From positions 1 through 62,222 of the forward strand of contig JALSQX010000025.1 of NCBI GenBank assembly GCA_026985075.1: DNA of 62,222 nucleotides, in the 5' to 3' direction. Shown here one piece after another: positions 54,064 to 62,222 of this stretch. The position numbers and the translations under genes were made by a program. The notes beneath the pieces are model-generated. The model did no database searches. It was not told the DNA's origin and saw only the letters and a list, made by a program, of their open reading frames with translations. This DNA comes from Blastocatellia bacterium (GTDB taxonomy: Bacteria; Acidobacteriota; Blastocatellia; HR10; J050). The number at the start of each line of letters is the position of its first letter. Within the stretch, counting starts at the first letter, position 1.

Positions 54064-54861
54064 ATGGTGTGGAAGCTCAGGAGACAACAGAATGGGAGAA
54101 GAGCGAACGCCAAGGTCGCAACCATCACCTGGCTGGGAATGATCGCCCTGGCTTCGCTTATACCTCCATCGACATGGCCCGCACTGATGGATGGGACGGG
54201 GACCATCAGAGGAGTGGTCACCGTGGGGAGCAGAGTTGACGGAGTGAACATGAACGAAGTCGTCGTCTCCGTTGAGGACATCGCAGGGGATTTCCATCAC
54301 CTGGTCCCCGAAAAACATGCTGTCATGGATCAGCGAGGGCTCACATTCGTTCCTCACATTCTCCCCATTCTGGTGGGCACGACGGTGGATTTCCCCAATA
54401 GTGATCCCGTATTCCACAACGTCTTTTCCATCTCCGCTCCTAAGCGGTTTAACCTGGGCATGTACCCTACTGGAGTGATCAAATCGATCACCTTTGACAA
54501 GCCGGGTCGCGTCGACGTGCTGTGCAATGTTCACCTGGAGATGCACGCCATCATCCTGGTCAAACCGAATCCTTACTTCACCACCTGCGATGAACGAGGA
54601 GAATTCAGCATCCCTGACGTACCCGCCGGGCGTCATCGGGTACAAGCCTGGCATGAAGCGTTCGAACCCGTGATCCAGGAGGTGGTCGTTCCCGCTCGCG
54701 GAACGGTTCGAATTCACTTCTCCCTGACCGAACGCCTCGCTCAGAGGGGATATGCTCGGCCCCAGGCTGAGTTCGCCTGGATATGGCGGAAGGAGCGAGG
54801 CACCGTCCATGGGGATGCGCACGGAGACTCATCCCAATCAACCAAGGAGGTGAGCTTATGA
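54064..54861 (+). CDS. exported cupredoxin-like protein 1
   Basis: The 265-residue protein has a basic N-terminus and export helix (TITWLGMIALASLIPP). A blue-copper-like domain (about 45-180) shows the ligand set His in DPVFHNVFS and Cys, His, Met in VLCNVHLEM. A carboxypeptidase-regulatory-like beta domain (about 175-235) follows. It is the first gene of an operon that continues with the cytochrome-porin by an ATGA overlap. A periplasmic copper electron carrier is likely. The start at 54064 is chosen because it follows the sigma-54 transcript start; no Shine-Dalgarno is present. Confidence 0.75.
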   Translation: MVWKLRRQQNGRRANAKVATITWLGMIALASLIPPSTWPALMDGTGTIRGVVTVGSRVDGVNMNEVVVSVEDIAGDFHHLVPEKHAVMDQRGLTFVPHILPILVGTTVDFPNSDPVFHNVFSISAPKRFNLGMYPTGVIKSITFDKPGRVDVLCNVHLEMHAIILVKPNPYFTTCDERGEFSIPDVPAGRHRVQAWHEAFEPVIQEVVVPARGTVRIHFSLTERLAQRGYARPQAEFAWIWRKERGTVHGDAHGDSSQSTKEVSL

Positions 54862-56243
54862 GACGGATCGCCATCATCATTCTTTTTTCTCTTGTGCTGG
54901 CCATCGTTTATCTGGCCGCACCGCAGCAGCAGAGTCAGGCCATTCCCGCCTTTGCGCGCAAGTATCGAACCAGTTGCACGACCTGTCACGTGGCCCCGCC
55001 CAAGCTGAACGCTTTCGGTCGCGCCTTCCGGAACCTCGGATATCGCATGCCTAAGGGCGACGAGGAGCTGGTCAAACAGGAAAAAACATCGCTCGGAGCT
55101 CCTGCCTGGAAGCGCGTCTGGCCGAGAGGGATCTGGCCGTCCGATATTCCTGGTGGAACATTCTTTGGCATCGCCCTGAACTCCAATTTCACCGTCAATC
55201 CCAGCGCCAATGTCACCACCGAATTCGACGGCATCGAGGAGATCGGCCTCCTGCTGGGAGGAACGGTCGGAGAGACGTTCTCCTTCTTCGGCGACGTGGA
55301 CCTCTTCGAAGAAGGGAAACCGGGAGGGATTGGTCGATTGTTTGTGAACTATACGCCACGTCGGTATTTCAATGTTCGCGTCGGCCAGTTCGAACCCCGG
55401 GCAGTTCCCTTCTCTAACCACCGGCGACTGACGCGACAGACGTCGTATCTGGCCGATATTTTCCCCACCATCCCGGCGGGGAATTTCTTCGGCTTCTCGC
55501 CCAACCAGCGCGGCATCGAGATCTGGGGTGGCGTCGAAGGTCCGGGGCAGAGAGGGGGGCTCCTCTATGCTTTCGGCGTGGTCAATGGCGGTTTCGGCGG
55601 CGCGGCCGAGACGCTCCGGGAATCGTCGGTAGGAAGCCTCATCACCGAGATCGAAGAGCACGCCGAGGAGGCCGGAGGGGAATTCGATGTGAATTCAGGG
55701 AAGGACGTCTACGTTCAGGCCTCGTACAAAATCGGTGGTCTCGGCGTATTCGGTGGAGGGGCCAAGGAAACGCTCCAGCAGATGAACAACTGGCGCGACG
55801 ATTCCCTCACCCTGGGGGGATACTTCTATCGTGGGACGACTGGTGCCTTCCTCGAACAGGGTGGTGGAGAGGTCTTTCGCAATGACGGCAATCGATTCAT
55901 TCGCACGGGAGCCACGTTCGACTGGTGGTTCAAAGACCTCAATCTGTTTGGTGGTTACCAATTCAACCGGGACACCTTGAAAGATGGTCGTCAGTTCGAT
56001 GCCGGAATCACCACCGTAGAGGCTCATTACGTCACGCCTTGGCCCTGGATCATCCCGGCCGTCCGATTCGAGAACGTGAATCCCACGTTCGGACCGAGTT
56101 TTCATCGCACCTCGCTGTCGACCACGCTCATGTTGCGAGCCAACGTGCTGTTCACGCTGGATGGCGTCGTCAACAGCAACCGCGTCCCCGATCTGCCGCC
56201 GTTCGATGACCGGTTTCGAGTGGGGTTCAGAGTGTATTTCTGA
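54858..56243 (+). CDS. Cyc2-like fused mono-haem cytochrome and outer-membrane porin
   Basis: The 461-residue protein starts at ATG 54858 with a perfect AAGGAGGTGA and has a signal peptide. The mature N-terminus reads AIPAFARKYRTSCTTCH followed by LNAFGRAFRNLGY, closely like the start of Cyc2 fused cytochrome-porins (FAR..G..C..CH, LN.FGR.FK..GY). The remaining 400 residues are beta-barrel strands ending in RVGFRVYF with C-terminal Phe. Cyc2 oxidises Fe(II) at the cell surface. Whether this relative is an iron oxidase or another outer-membrane electron port is not certain. Cupredoxin genes flank it on both sides. Confidence 0.8.
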   Translation: MRRIAIIILFSLVLAIVYLAAPQQQSQAIPAFARKYRTSCTTCHVAPPKLNAFGRAFRNLGYRMPKGDEELVKQEKTSLGAPAWKRVWPRGIWPSDIPGGTFFGIALNSNFTVNPSANVTTEFDGIEEIGLLLGGTVGETFSFFGDVDLFEEGKPGGIGRLFVNYTPRRYFNVRVGQFEPRAVPFSNHRRLTRQTSYLADIFPTIPAGNFFGFSPNQRGIEIWGGVEGPGQRGGLLYAFGVVNGGFGGAAETLRESSVGSLITEIEEHAEEAGGEFDVNSGKDVYVQASYKIGGLGVFGGGAKETLQQMNNWRDDSLTLGGYFYRGTTGAFLEQGGGEVFRNDGNRFIRTGATFDWWFKDLNLFGGYQFNRDTLKDGRQFDAGITTVEAHYVTPWPWIIPAVRFENVNPTFGPSFHRTSLSTTLMLRANVLFTLDGVVNSNRVPDLPPFDDRFRVGFRVYF

Positions 56244-56261
56244 AGGAGGCGCGCTCCTGAT

Positions 56262-56282
56262 GGGAGCGCCGGCTCGGCTCCC
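56262..56282 (+). other. RNA hairpin between cytochrome-porin and cupredoxin 2
   Basis: GGGAGC, a nine-base loop and GCTCCC form a six-pair stem in the 87-base spacer. Probably a processing or partial termination point. Confidence 0.35.
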
Positions 56283-56330
56283 GTAGAGATGGCGACACGG
56301 CGAACATATTCTGAGAGAGGAGGACTGATC

Positions 56331-56918
56331 ATGAAAAGGATTATGATCTGGCTGACCATGCTCATCATCAACACCGTTTCCATACCCACCCTATCGTCTG
56401 CCGCTCGCGATTCGTTGGTGGCACCTGCCCTCCCCAACGGCTGCGTGGTGACGGGGAAAGTTCCAGGGGGCGTCAATCCGAAGAATGCCGTCGTGTACCT
56501 GGAGGGTGTGCCCTTCGCCGGGCGACCGGCGCCGATGCACAAGGAGATGGATCAGAAGAATCTCCGATTCACTCCCCACGTCCTGGCCATCACCGTCGGC
56601 TCGCAGGTGACCTTCCTCAACAGCGACACGGTCAATCACAATGTCTTCGGCGTGGGGGCGGACATGTTCGATCTGGGCACCTGGCCTCCGGGCCGGAGGC
56701 GGACAAAGACGTTCACCCGCCCCGGCGAGGTGGCCATCTTGTGCAACGTCCATCCCGAGATGTCCGCCTATATTCTGGTCTTGAAACACCCCTATTTCGC
56801 TCAACCGGATGCTCTGGGCCGGTACAAGATCGCCGGCGTTCCCCCGGGAACCTACACGCTGGTGATCTATCAACCGGAGAGGAAGCCGATCAAAAAGAAG
56901 ATCCAGGTCGGCTGTTAG
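56331..56918 (+). CDS. exported cupredoxin-like protein 2
   Basis: The 195-residue protein starts at ATG 56331 with GAGAGGAGG upstream and a signal peptide (IMIWLTMLIINTVSIPTLSSA). It repeats the plan of cupredoxin 1: copper ligands His in TVNHNVFGV and Cys, His, Met in ILCNVHPEM, then a small beta domain (GRYKIAGVPPGTYTLVIY). The two proteins are paralogues that bracket the Cyc2-like gene and likely shuttle electrons from it across the periplasm. Confidence 0.82.
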   Translation: MKRIMIWLTMLIINTVSIPTLSSAARDSLVAPALPNGCVVTGKVPGGVNPKNAVVYLEGVPFAGRPAPMHKEMDQKNLRFTPHVLAITVGSQVTFLNSDTVNHNVFGVGADMFDLGTWPPGRRRTKTFTRPGEVAILCNVHPEMSAYILVLKHPYFAQPDALGRYKIAGVPPGTYTLVIYQPERKPIKKKIQVGC

Positions 56919-56924
56919 TTGCCA

Positions 56925-56955
56925 TGGTGGGGAGCCATAAGCCTGCTCCCCACCA
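56925..56955 (+). terminator. strong hairpin after cupredoxin 2
   Basis: TGGTGGGGAGC and GCTCCCCACCA form a perfect 11-pair stem with a nine-base loop, six bases after the stop codon. No T-run follows; it may end part of the transcripts or protect the upstream mRNA. Confidence 0.5.
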
Positions 56956-57063
56956 AACAGGATGGCTCGGGGTCGCCCAATCGTTCCGGATGTCCGCCCG
57001 ACGACAGACACAGCGTCAAAGGAGATTCAACCTCGCGCCTGAACAACCTGGAGGTGATTGGTG

Positions 57064-57951
57064 ATGCCGAAGAAGCCGAAACCATTCTTGAAGAGAGCGG
57101 TGGCCGGAGCATTTCTCATCTGGATCGTGACGCTGTGCGCACACGATGGCCACAGTGCCAATGGGGGTCAGGTCACGCCCGTTTCGGGACCGAGCTGGCT
57201 CAATGCCTTGCGGATCCCATTTGAGTTGAGCTGCATGGGACGTACGGGAAGATGGGGCCCTCCGCCACCCGTGGAGCAAGAGGAGACCAATGGAAATGGT
57301 TCAAACTCTGATCTGTTCATCCTCACCGGAGCAGACCTTTACCGCTACAGTTGTCGAGCTTGTCATCGCCCGTCCGGATTAGGTTGTGGTTCGGAGATCA
57401 AATCGCTCCTCAATCCCGTCCGGACGGCGTCGGCCGATTACGTGCAAAAGATGATGGCCGCGCGAGGGCGGCCCATTCCTCGCGCCTTCGCCGAACGGCT
57501 GGCCGCCCAATCGGCCTCGTCTTTGCTCCAGCGATTACAGCAGGGCGGCGAGAAGATGCCCTCCTTCGGATACCTCCGCGCCGACGAAGTCAATGCCCTG
57601 CTGCATTACCTCCGAAAGCTGGCGGGGTTGCCCCAGACGAGCCGACCAGAGCCTCGGTTGATCGAATCCTGGCCTCGGGTCGGTGAACTCCTGGTGAAAG
57701 GGACCTGCCACATTTGCCATAACGCCACCGATGAGGGGAGCCCGTATGGCCTCATCAATGCTTATGAGCGCATTCCCTCTTTGGCCGAGATCGTCGGCCA
57801 CAGGACAATGCAGGAAGTGATCAATAAGGTTCGGCGAGGGGCTATCGTTCCCGGTGAGCGTCGAGGGAGAATGCCGATCTTCTCCTACTTGACCGAACAG
57901 GAAGTGGCGGCCATTTATCTTTACCTCCAGATGTATCCACCCCAACCCTGA
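57064..57951 (+). CDS. di-haem cytochrome c with two class I domains
   Basis: The 295-residue protein starts at ATG 57064 with GGAGGTGA upstream and a signal peptide. The first domain has CRACHRPSG (about residue 97) and a Met ligand in GEKMPSFGY; the second has CHICHNATDEG (about 217) and GRMPIFSYL. It is the last gene of the cupredoxin/Cyc2-like operon and probably takes electrons from the cupredoxins to an oxidase or reductase. Confidence 0.85.
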   Translation: MPKKPKPFLKRAVAGAFLIWIVTLCAHDGHSANGGQVTPVSGPSWLNALRIPFELSCMGRTGRWGPPPPVEQEETNGNGSNSDLFILTGADLYRYSCRACHRPSGLGCGSEIKSLLNPVRTASADYVQKMMAARGRPIPRAFAERLAAQSASSLLQRLQQGGEKMPSFGYLRADEVNALLHYLRKLAGLPQTSRPEPRLIESWPRVGELLVKGTCHICHNATDEGSPYGLINAYERIPSLAEIVGHRTMQEVINKVRRGAIVPGERRGRMPIFSYLTEQEVAAIYLYLQMYPPQP

Positions 57952-58358
57952 GGGGTCGTCCATGATGCGGTGGCGATGGCGAGCCGGCCGAGAACCGCTC
58001 TCCGTCGATGAATGATGATCGATGAAGGAATCGCCCATGGACTCGCGCTCATCATGAGCGTGAAACGCGCCGCGTCGCGAGCGAGTGGCTGACATTGCCT
58101 CCACCGAAATCGCCCATAGTCCAGCGCGCCATATCATAGGGATAAAATCCCTGCGCGCTCTGACATGACGGGCCCAAGCGATCCTCACCAGAGAGACGAC
58201 CGCCGACGTGGCGGTCAATCAGCATGACCCGTCCATCGGCATTGTCGTACAGCCATCGAGTGAACGTCTTCGCTGTTCTCCGATGCATTCGTTCGCATAG
58301 GCGATAGAATGCCAGCTGTGATAAAATAAGCTTTGATCAATTCTATCTCGACTGGTGG
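57952..58358. other. spacer without a supported gene
   Basis: No domain-bearing frame, strong dyad or sigma-54 box is seen. A TAAAAT box near 58322 could be the -10 of the following kinase gene but lacks a clear -35. Confidence 0.4.
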
Positions 58359-59558
58359 GTGAGCGAGATTCATCCGATGGCTGAAGGGAAAGGATTCGGG
58401 GTGAGCAAAGAGGATGACGCCATGGATCGCCAGAGCGCCAATCGCTGGTTCGTCCCACTTCTGCTCGCGCTCGGCATTGGCGGCGTCACCCTCCTCCACT
58501 TTCGAACGAGCACCGAGCATGTGCTCCTTCACCAGATCTATCAACGACTCTATTACATTCCCATCATCTATGCCGGTTATCGCTATGGCGTGCTCGGTGC
58601 GCTGATTGCGTCTATCTCCAGCGCGGTTCTGTATGCTCCGCACATCTTCCTTCAGTGGGAGCACCGCTACATCTATATGCTCAATCAAAATGTCGAACTC
58701 ATCATGTTTCAAGTCATCGCCTTGGTGACCGGTCTCTTGGCCAATGCCGAGAAGCGAGAACATCGGCGGTATGAACGAGCGGCCCGGGAACTTCGCGAGG
58801 CTTACGACGAACTCAAACAGGCCTACGATCATCTCGTCCGCGCCGACCGGTTGGCTTCGCTCGGGGAAGTCTCGGCGGGCATCGTTCACGAAATCCGTAC
58901 GCCGCTGGCCTCCATCAAGGGAGCGGTCGAAATCCTGGAGAGTCCCACGACCTCGGCCAGCGCCAAGGCCGAGTTTTGTCAGATCATTCGGCGCGAAGTG
59001 GACCGGCTCAATCGATTGGTGGAAGAATTCCTCCAATTTGCGCGCCCGCGCCGCCCCGAGCGGTTGCCGACGGACGTGAACGAGATCGTTCGCGCCGTCA
59101 TCCTCCTTTGCCGAAAACAGGCCACCGAACAGCGGGTGGCGATCGAGACGCACCTCCAGGAACCGCTCCCTTCGGTCCTCATCGATCCAGAACAGATGAA
59201 ACAGGTGCTGCTGAACATCGTCATCAATGGGGTCCAGGCGATGCCTGACGGCGGACTCCTGGAACTGACGACGCGCCAGTCGAATGGCGCCGTCGAAGTG
59301 ATCATTCGAGATCACGGTCCGGGCATTGACCAACTGCATCTGAAAAAAGTATTCGATCCCTTTTTCACCACCAAGCAAAATGGCACCGGTCTGGGGCTTT
59401 CCATCGCTTACCGGCTGGTCAAACAGAACGGGGGCGATATTGACGTATTCAACGCGCCGGGTGGAGGATGCGCGTTCAAGCTCGTCCTTCCCCTCCACGA
59501 CCGAGAACCGAATAGAGACGTGAGTCATGAAAAAGAAACGCATTCTTTTGGTCGATGA
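58359..59558 (+). CDS. membrane sensor histidine kinase (short)
   Basis: The 399-residue protein has about four membrane helices (residues 30-125), a coiled coil and a kinase core with SAGIVHEIRTPLASIKGA and ATP-binding NGTGLGLSIAY. There is no distinct extracytoplasmic sensor. GTG 58359 is the earliest start; ATG 58377 or ATG 58422 (with AGAGGAT upstream) are possible. It overlaps the activator gene by 32 bases and forms a two-component pair with it. Confidence 0.88.
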   Translation: MSEIHPMAEGKGFGVSKEDDAMDRQSANRWFVPLLLALGIGGVTLLHFRTSTEHVLLHQIYQRLYYIPIIYAGYRYGVLGALIASISSAVLYAPHIFLQWEHRYIYMLNQNVELIMFQVIALVTGLLANAEKREHRRYERAARELREAYDELKQAYDHLVRADRLASLGEVSAGIVHEIRTPLASIKGAVEILESPTTSASAKAEFCQIIRREVDRLNRLVEEFLQFARPRRPERLPTDVNEIVRAVILLCRKQATEQRVAIETHLQEPLPSVLIDPEQMKQVLLNIVINGVQAMPDGGLLELTTRQSNGAVEVIIRDHGPGIDQLHLKKVFDPFFTTKQNGTGLGLSIAYRLVKQNGGDIDVFNAPGGGCAFKLVLPLHDREPNRDVSHEKETHSFGR

Positions 59559-60921
59559 TGATAGCTCGCTGCGGCGGGTGCTCGAATATCATTTACGAGA
59601 AGCGGGTTATTCCATCCTCACGGCATCGGATGGACGGGCGGCCTTCGATCTCTTCACCGAAAACGACATCGATCTGGTCATCACCGATATCATGATGCCC
59701 GAGATCAACGGCGTGGAATTGCTTCGCCGGATCAAAGCCATGTCGCCGGAGACGGCGGTCATCGTCATCACAGCTTATGGCTCCATCGAGAATGCCGTCC
59801 AAGCGATGAAACTGGGTGCCTTCGACTACATCACCAAACCGTTCGAGCGTCAGGCGCTCCTGGCCACCGTCGAGAAAGCGCTGGAGATGAGCGAGCTCCT
59901 CCAGGAGAATCGATATCTGAAGCAGTTCATTCAGGATCACTTCACGCTCGAGCATATCGTGGGAACGTCGCGGAAAATGCGCTACGTATTCGAGGTGGTG
60001 AAAAAAGTCGCCGCCACCGACGCGCCCGTGCTCCTTCTCGGCGAGAGCGGGACGGGGAAAGAACTCATCGCCAAGGCCATCCATCAGAATAGCAGTCGGC
60101 GCGATCGCCCCTTTGTCGCGATTAACTGCGCGGCCATCCCCGAAGGGCTTCTGGAATCCGAACTCTTCGGCCACAAGAAAGGAGCATTCACTGGTGCCCA
60201 TGCCGATCAGAAAGGAAAAATTGAAATCGCCGACGGAGGCACGGCCTTCTTCGATGAGATCGCCGAACTCCCCCTCGCGCTGCAGGCGAAACTTCTCCGC
60301 CTCCTGGAGAACGGCGAATACGCGCGCGTGGGAGAATCGTCGCCGCGCCGAGCCGATATTCGCGTGATCGCTGCCACCAATCGAGATATCGAAAAACTCG
60401 TCGAGGATGAGGCGTTCCGCGAGGACCTTTACTACCGCATCAACGTGGTGCCCATCATCCTCCCACCATTGCGCGAGCGACGGGAGGATATTCCCTTGCT
60501 CGCGGATTACTTCCTGCAAGAACTGGCGCAGAAATACAACCGGCCGAACTTGCGCTTCGATAAAGATGTCTTTCACATCTTCAACCATTACTCCTGGCCG
60601 GGAAACGTGCGCGAGCTGAAGAACGTCATCGAACGGATGGTCATCCTCAGTTCCCATGACACCTTGACGGCGGAGCACATTCCTGAACACATTAAGCGTC
60701 CGCCGGCTCACGCCGGAAACGTTCTCATCCAACTTCCCGAAGAAGGCATCGATTTGGAGGAGGTAGAAAAAGACATCATTCGTCGAGCGCTGGAGAAGAA
60801 TCAATGGAATCAAACCAAGACGGCCAGGTACTTGAACATCACGCGCAACACGCTCATCTACCGCATGCAAAAGTTCGATCTTCGAAAGGAGAATGTGGAG
60901 ACCAGCTCGAGAGAGGCCTGA
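59527..60921 (+). CDS. NtrC-type sigma-54 response regulator
   Basis: The 464-residue protein has a receiver ([27 protein letters not shown]), an AAA+ domain with [19 protein letters not shown] and [10 protein letters not shown], and a Fis-type helix-turn-helix ([24 protein letters not shown]). It begins inside the end of the kinase gene. Together with the pair at 50324-53748 it frames the cupredoxin/Cyc2-like operon. Confidence 0.95.
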   Translation: MKKKRILLVDDDSSLRRVLEYHLREAGYSILTASDGRAAFDLFTENDIDLVITDIMMPEINGVELLRRIKAMSPETAVIVITAYGSIENAVQAMKLGAFDYITKPFERQALLATVEKALEMSELLQENRYLKQFIQDHFTLEHIVGTSRKMRYVFEVVKKVAATDAPVLLLGESGTGKELIAKAIHQNSSRRDRPFVAINCAAIPEGLLESELFGHKKGAFTGAHADQKGKIEIADGGTAFFDEIAELPLALQAKLLRLLENGEYARVGESSPRRADIRVIAATNRDIEKLVEDEAFREDLYYRINVVPIILPPLRERREDIPLLADYFLQELAQKYNRPNLRFDKDVFHIFNHYSWPGNVRELKNVIERMVILSSHDTLTAEHIPEHIKRPPAHAGNVLIQLPEEGIDLEEVEKDIIRRALEKNQWNQTKTARYLNITRNTLIYRMQKFDLRKENVETSSREA

Positions 60922-60994
60922 TGAGCACGAGACCCCACGAGACCGGCTGATCCCCATATTCTCACCTCACTCGCCCGCCCGTCGCGTGCAGAAA

Positions 60995-62212
60995 TCAGTG
61001 CTCCCCATGGTGTGGAATTTTTCGCACGCCCTCATACGACAACAACCGGCGCTGCTCGGGACCGAGTTCGCGCAACGCTTCATAGAGCGCGTCAACAGTC
61101 AGTGCCGCTTGAGGTGACCGACTTCTGGCTCGCTCATACAATTCCATCAGGATGCGTCCATCTTCGTCATCTGTTGTGAGCGTGGGGCGCTTCCCTTTGA
61201 CAAATACATTGACGCGGTCTTCCAACCGGTCCAGCCACCATTGGGCCAACTGCTCGGCGGTGATCTTCCGATGACTCCGCAGATTGTAACCGGCCACATC
61301 CGGTTTGAGAATGGTCACGATGGTGAGTTTGGACTCGCCCACCAGGTTCGGCGCGATTTGTACGATCGTTGGCCCCTGAGGACGCGGCTCCCATCGGAAT
61401 AGGGCTTCTGGATCGCGCTTCAAATTCGCGATCGCCTGCCGGAGATTATCCGCGATCGCTTGAGCCCGCTCAATCGTTGAAGGATAAGGTCCTTCGTCCC
61501 GGATGATGAACAGGGCCTGATCGTCAATTCTCACCAATGCATGGGGATGTCCACCGGCAAATCGATCCTCTTTTTCAATTGCTCCCACGCTGAAGCTGAC
61601 GGGAAGGAACTCAGGAGACACGGTGGGAGCTGACGCTCCAGCCTGAGATGGAGACTCAACGGCCGCCTGATCCATCTTCGATTGAGAACCCACCCAGGCG
61701 CGGATGAGGAGAAATCCCAATATCAAGGCGACCACCATCAGCAATCCGATCAAGATGCGCTTAAAGATATTCCGTTCCTCCGGCGTCAACTCGGCAACCT
61801 CCTGACTGGTGGTTCCCGCGTAGCCGCCGAGGGTCAAATCTTGCATCTCGGCGGGCAATGATGCCGCTCTTCCTGTGGGAGGCATATCGGTCTCCGACAA
61901 CCCGGCCGTGCTTCTGGTTGGCGTGGGAGTTGTCCTCACATCTACAGCCGCTCCGCATACATCGCAGAACCGCGCTTGCCGACGCAGCGTGGTCTGACAG
62001 TGAGGGCATTGGCGAGAAGCGGGTGTGGATTCGGGAAACGCCATCGCCGGGGGACGGTCCGGCGGTGCCACGAGTTCTACTCCCTCGCGGGCCCGCTCGG
62101 ATTTTTCGCTCTGACCGGGCTCAACGGTGACTTCTTCGAATTCGCCGCCACAGTATCGGCAGAATCTCCAGGTCGCTTTGGTGGGCGCTCCGCACTGCGG
62201 ACAATAGAGCAT
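60995..62212 (-). CDS. zinc-ribbon membrane protein of unknown function
   Basis: The 405-residue protein starts near the right window edge. Two zinc ribbons (YCPQCGAP-FCRYCGGEF and QCPHCQTTL-FCDVCGAAV) are followed by a Pro/Thr-rich linker, one membrane helix (ILIGLLMVVALILGFLLIRAWV, about 155-175) and a C-terminal domain of about 220 residues I do not recognise. With zinc ribbons inside and the large domain outside the membrane, it may be a signalling or envelope protein. It converges with the last activator gene; only about 70 bases separate them and no terminator is clear. Confidence 0.7.
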   Translation of the reverse strand: MLYCPQCGAPTKATWRFCRYCGGEFEEVTVEPGQSEKSERAREGVELVAPPDRPPAMAFPESTPASRQCPHCQTTLRRQARFCDVCGAAVDVRTTPTPTRSTAGLSETDMPPTGRAASLPAEMQDLTLGGYAGTTSQEVAELTPEERNIFKRILIGLLMVVALILGFLLIRAWVGSQSKMDQAAVESPSQAGASAPTVSPEFLPVSFSVGAIEKEDRFAGGHPHALVRIDDQALFIIRDEGPYPSTIERAQAIADNLRQAIANLKRDPEALFRWEPRPQGPTIVQIAPNLVGESKLTIVTILKPDVAGYNLRSHRKITAEQLAQWWLDRLEDRVNVFVKGKRPTLTTDDEDGRILMELYERARSRSPQAALTVDALYEALRELGPEQRRLLSYEGVRKIPHHGEH

Positions 62213-62222
62213 CCTTTCTCGT

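Noticed and set aside
1-62222. CRISPR arrays, tRNA, rRNA, insertion sequence ends
   Set aside because: No regularly spaced repeats, no cloverleaf with CCA-type acceptor stem, no rRNA segment and no transposase were recognised by eye. A covariance-model search would be needed to exclude small RNAs.

Overview
The window looks like a chromosomal stretch of a GC-rich (about 58-60 %), respiring, metal-interacting bacterium. System II cytochrome c maturation (ccsA), the style of the porin-cytochrome genes and the many NtrC-type regulators suggest Acidobacteriota or a related deep-branching group. This placement is inference; there is no rRNA, tRNA or other taxonomic marker in the window. I count at least 65 CXXCH haem motifs in 13 exported or membrane cytochromes and one histidine kinase.

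Layout. 1-209: tail of an NtrC-type regulator. 302-12786 (+): an extracellular electron transfer (EET) cluster with an 11-haem/b561 membrane cytochrome, a small cytochrome c, an OmcA/MtrC-like decahaem, an MtrA/DmsE decahaem, an MtrB-like barrel, a Rieske/cytochrome b/nonahaem quinol oxidoreductase and a pentahaem c554-like protein. 13016-14770: an FNR-type regulator with a predicted leaderless mRNA, and a secreted DUF5666-like protein. 15124-23029 (-): a molybdopterin oxidoreductase/FeS/NrfD/TorD complex with its own cytochromes, headed by a degenerate receiver protein. 23030-32100: a regulatory block with a decaying small multihaem gene, a secreted protein, a di-haem sensor kinase plus sigma-54 activator, two tiny membrane proteins, ccsA and a CBS protein. 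32042-35098: a degenerate integron remnant (broken integrase, attC-like sites, AT-rich cassettes) between two direct copies of the end of the neighbouring kinase gene. 34974-41129 (-): a KaiC-like ATPase and two PAS kinases. 42000-47775 (+): a copper P-type ATPase and small membrane proteins. 47892-49903: a second Rieske protein, a PII-like protein and a flavoprotein. 50324-60921 (+): two NtrC-type two-component systems flanking a cupredoxin / Cyc2-like cytochrome-porin / cupredoxin / di-haem cytochrome operon. 60995-62212 (-): a zinc-ribbon membrane protein.

The main discovery is regulatory. Eight good sigma-54 (-24/-12) promoters lie in front of the omcA-like EET operon, the small multihaem gene, the secreted protein, the haem-sensor kinase operon itself, the tiny membrane proteins, the CBS-ccsA operon, the copper ATPase and the cupredoxin/Cyc2-like operon. 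Five of them (3136, 23500, 28349, 28860, 31857) also carry upstream 14-bp sites of the form GGG-N8-CCC, several with an internal GAAAT core. I propose that the kinase with two periplasmic CXXCH haems and its sigma-54 activator sense redox or haem state and switch on the EET conduit, cytochrome c maturation and their own operon through these sites. The link between regulator and site is inference; the promoter and site strings are read directly from the sequence.
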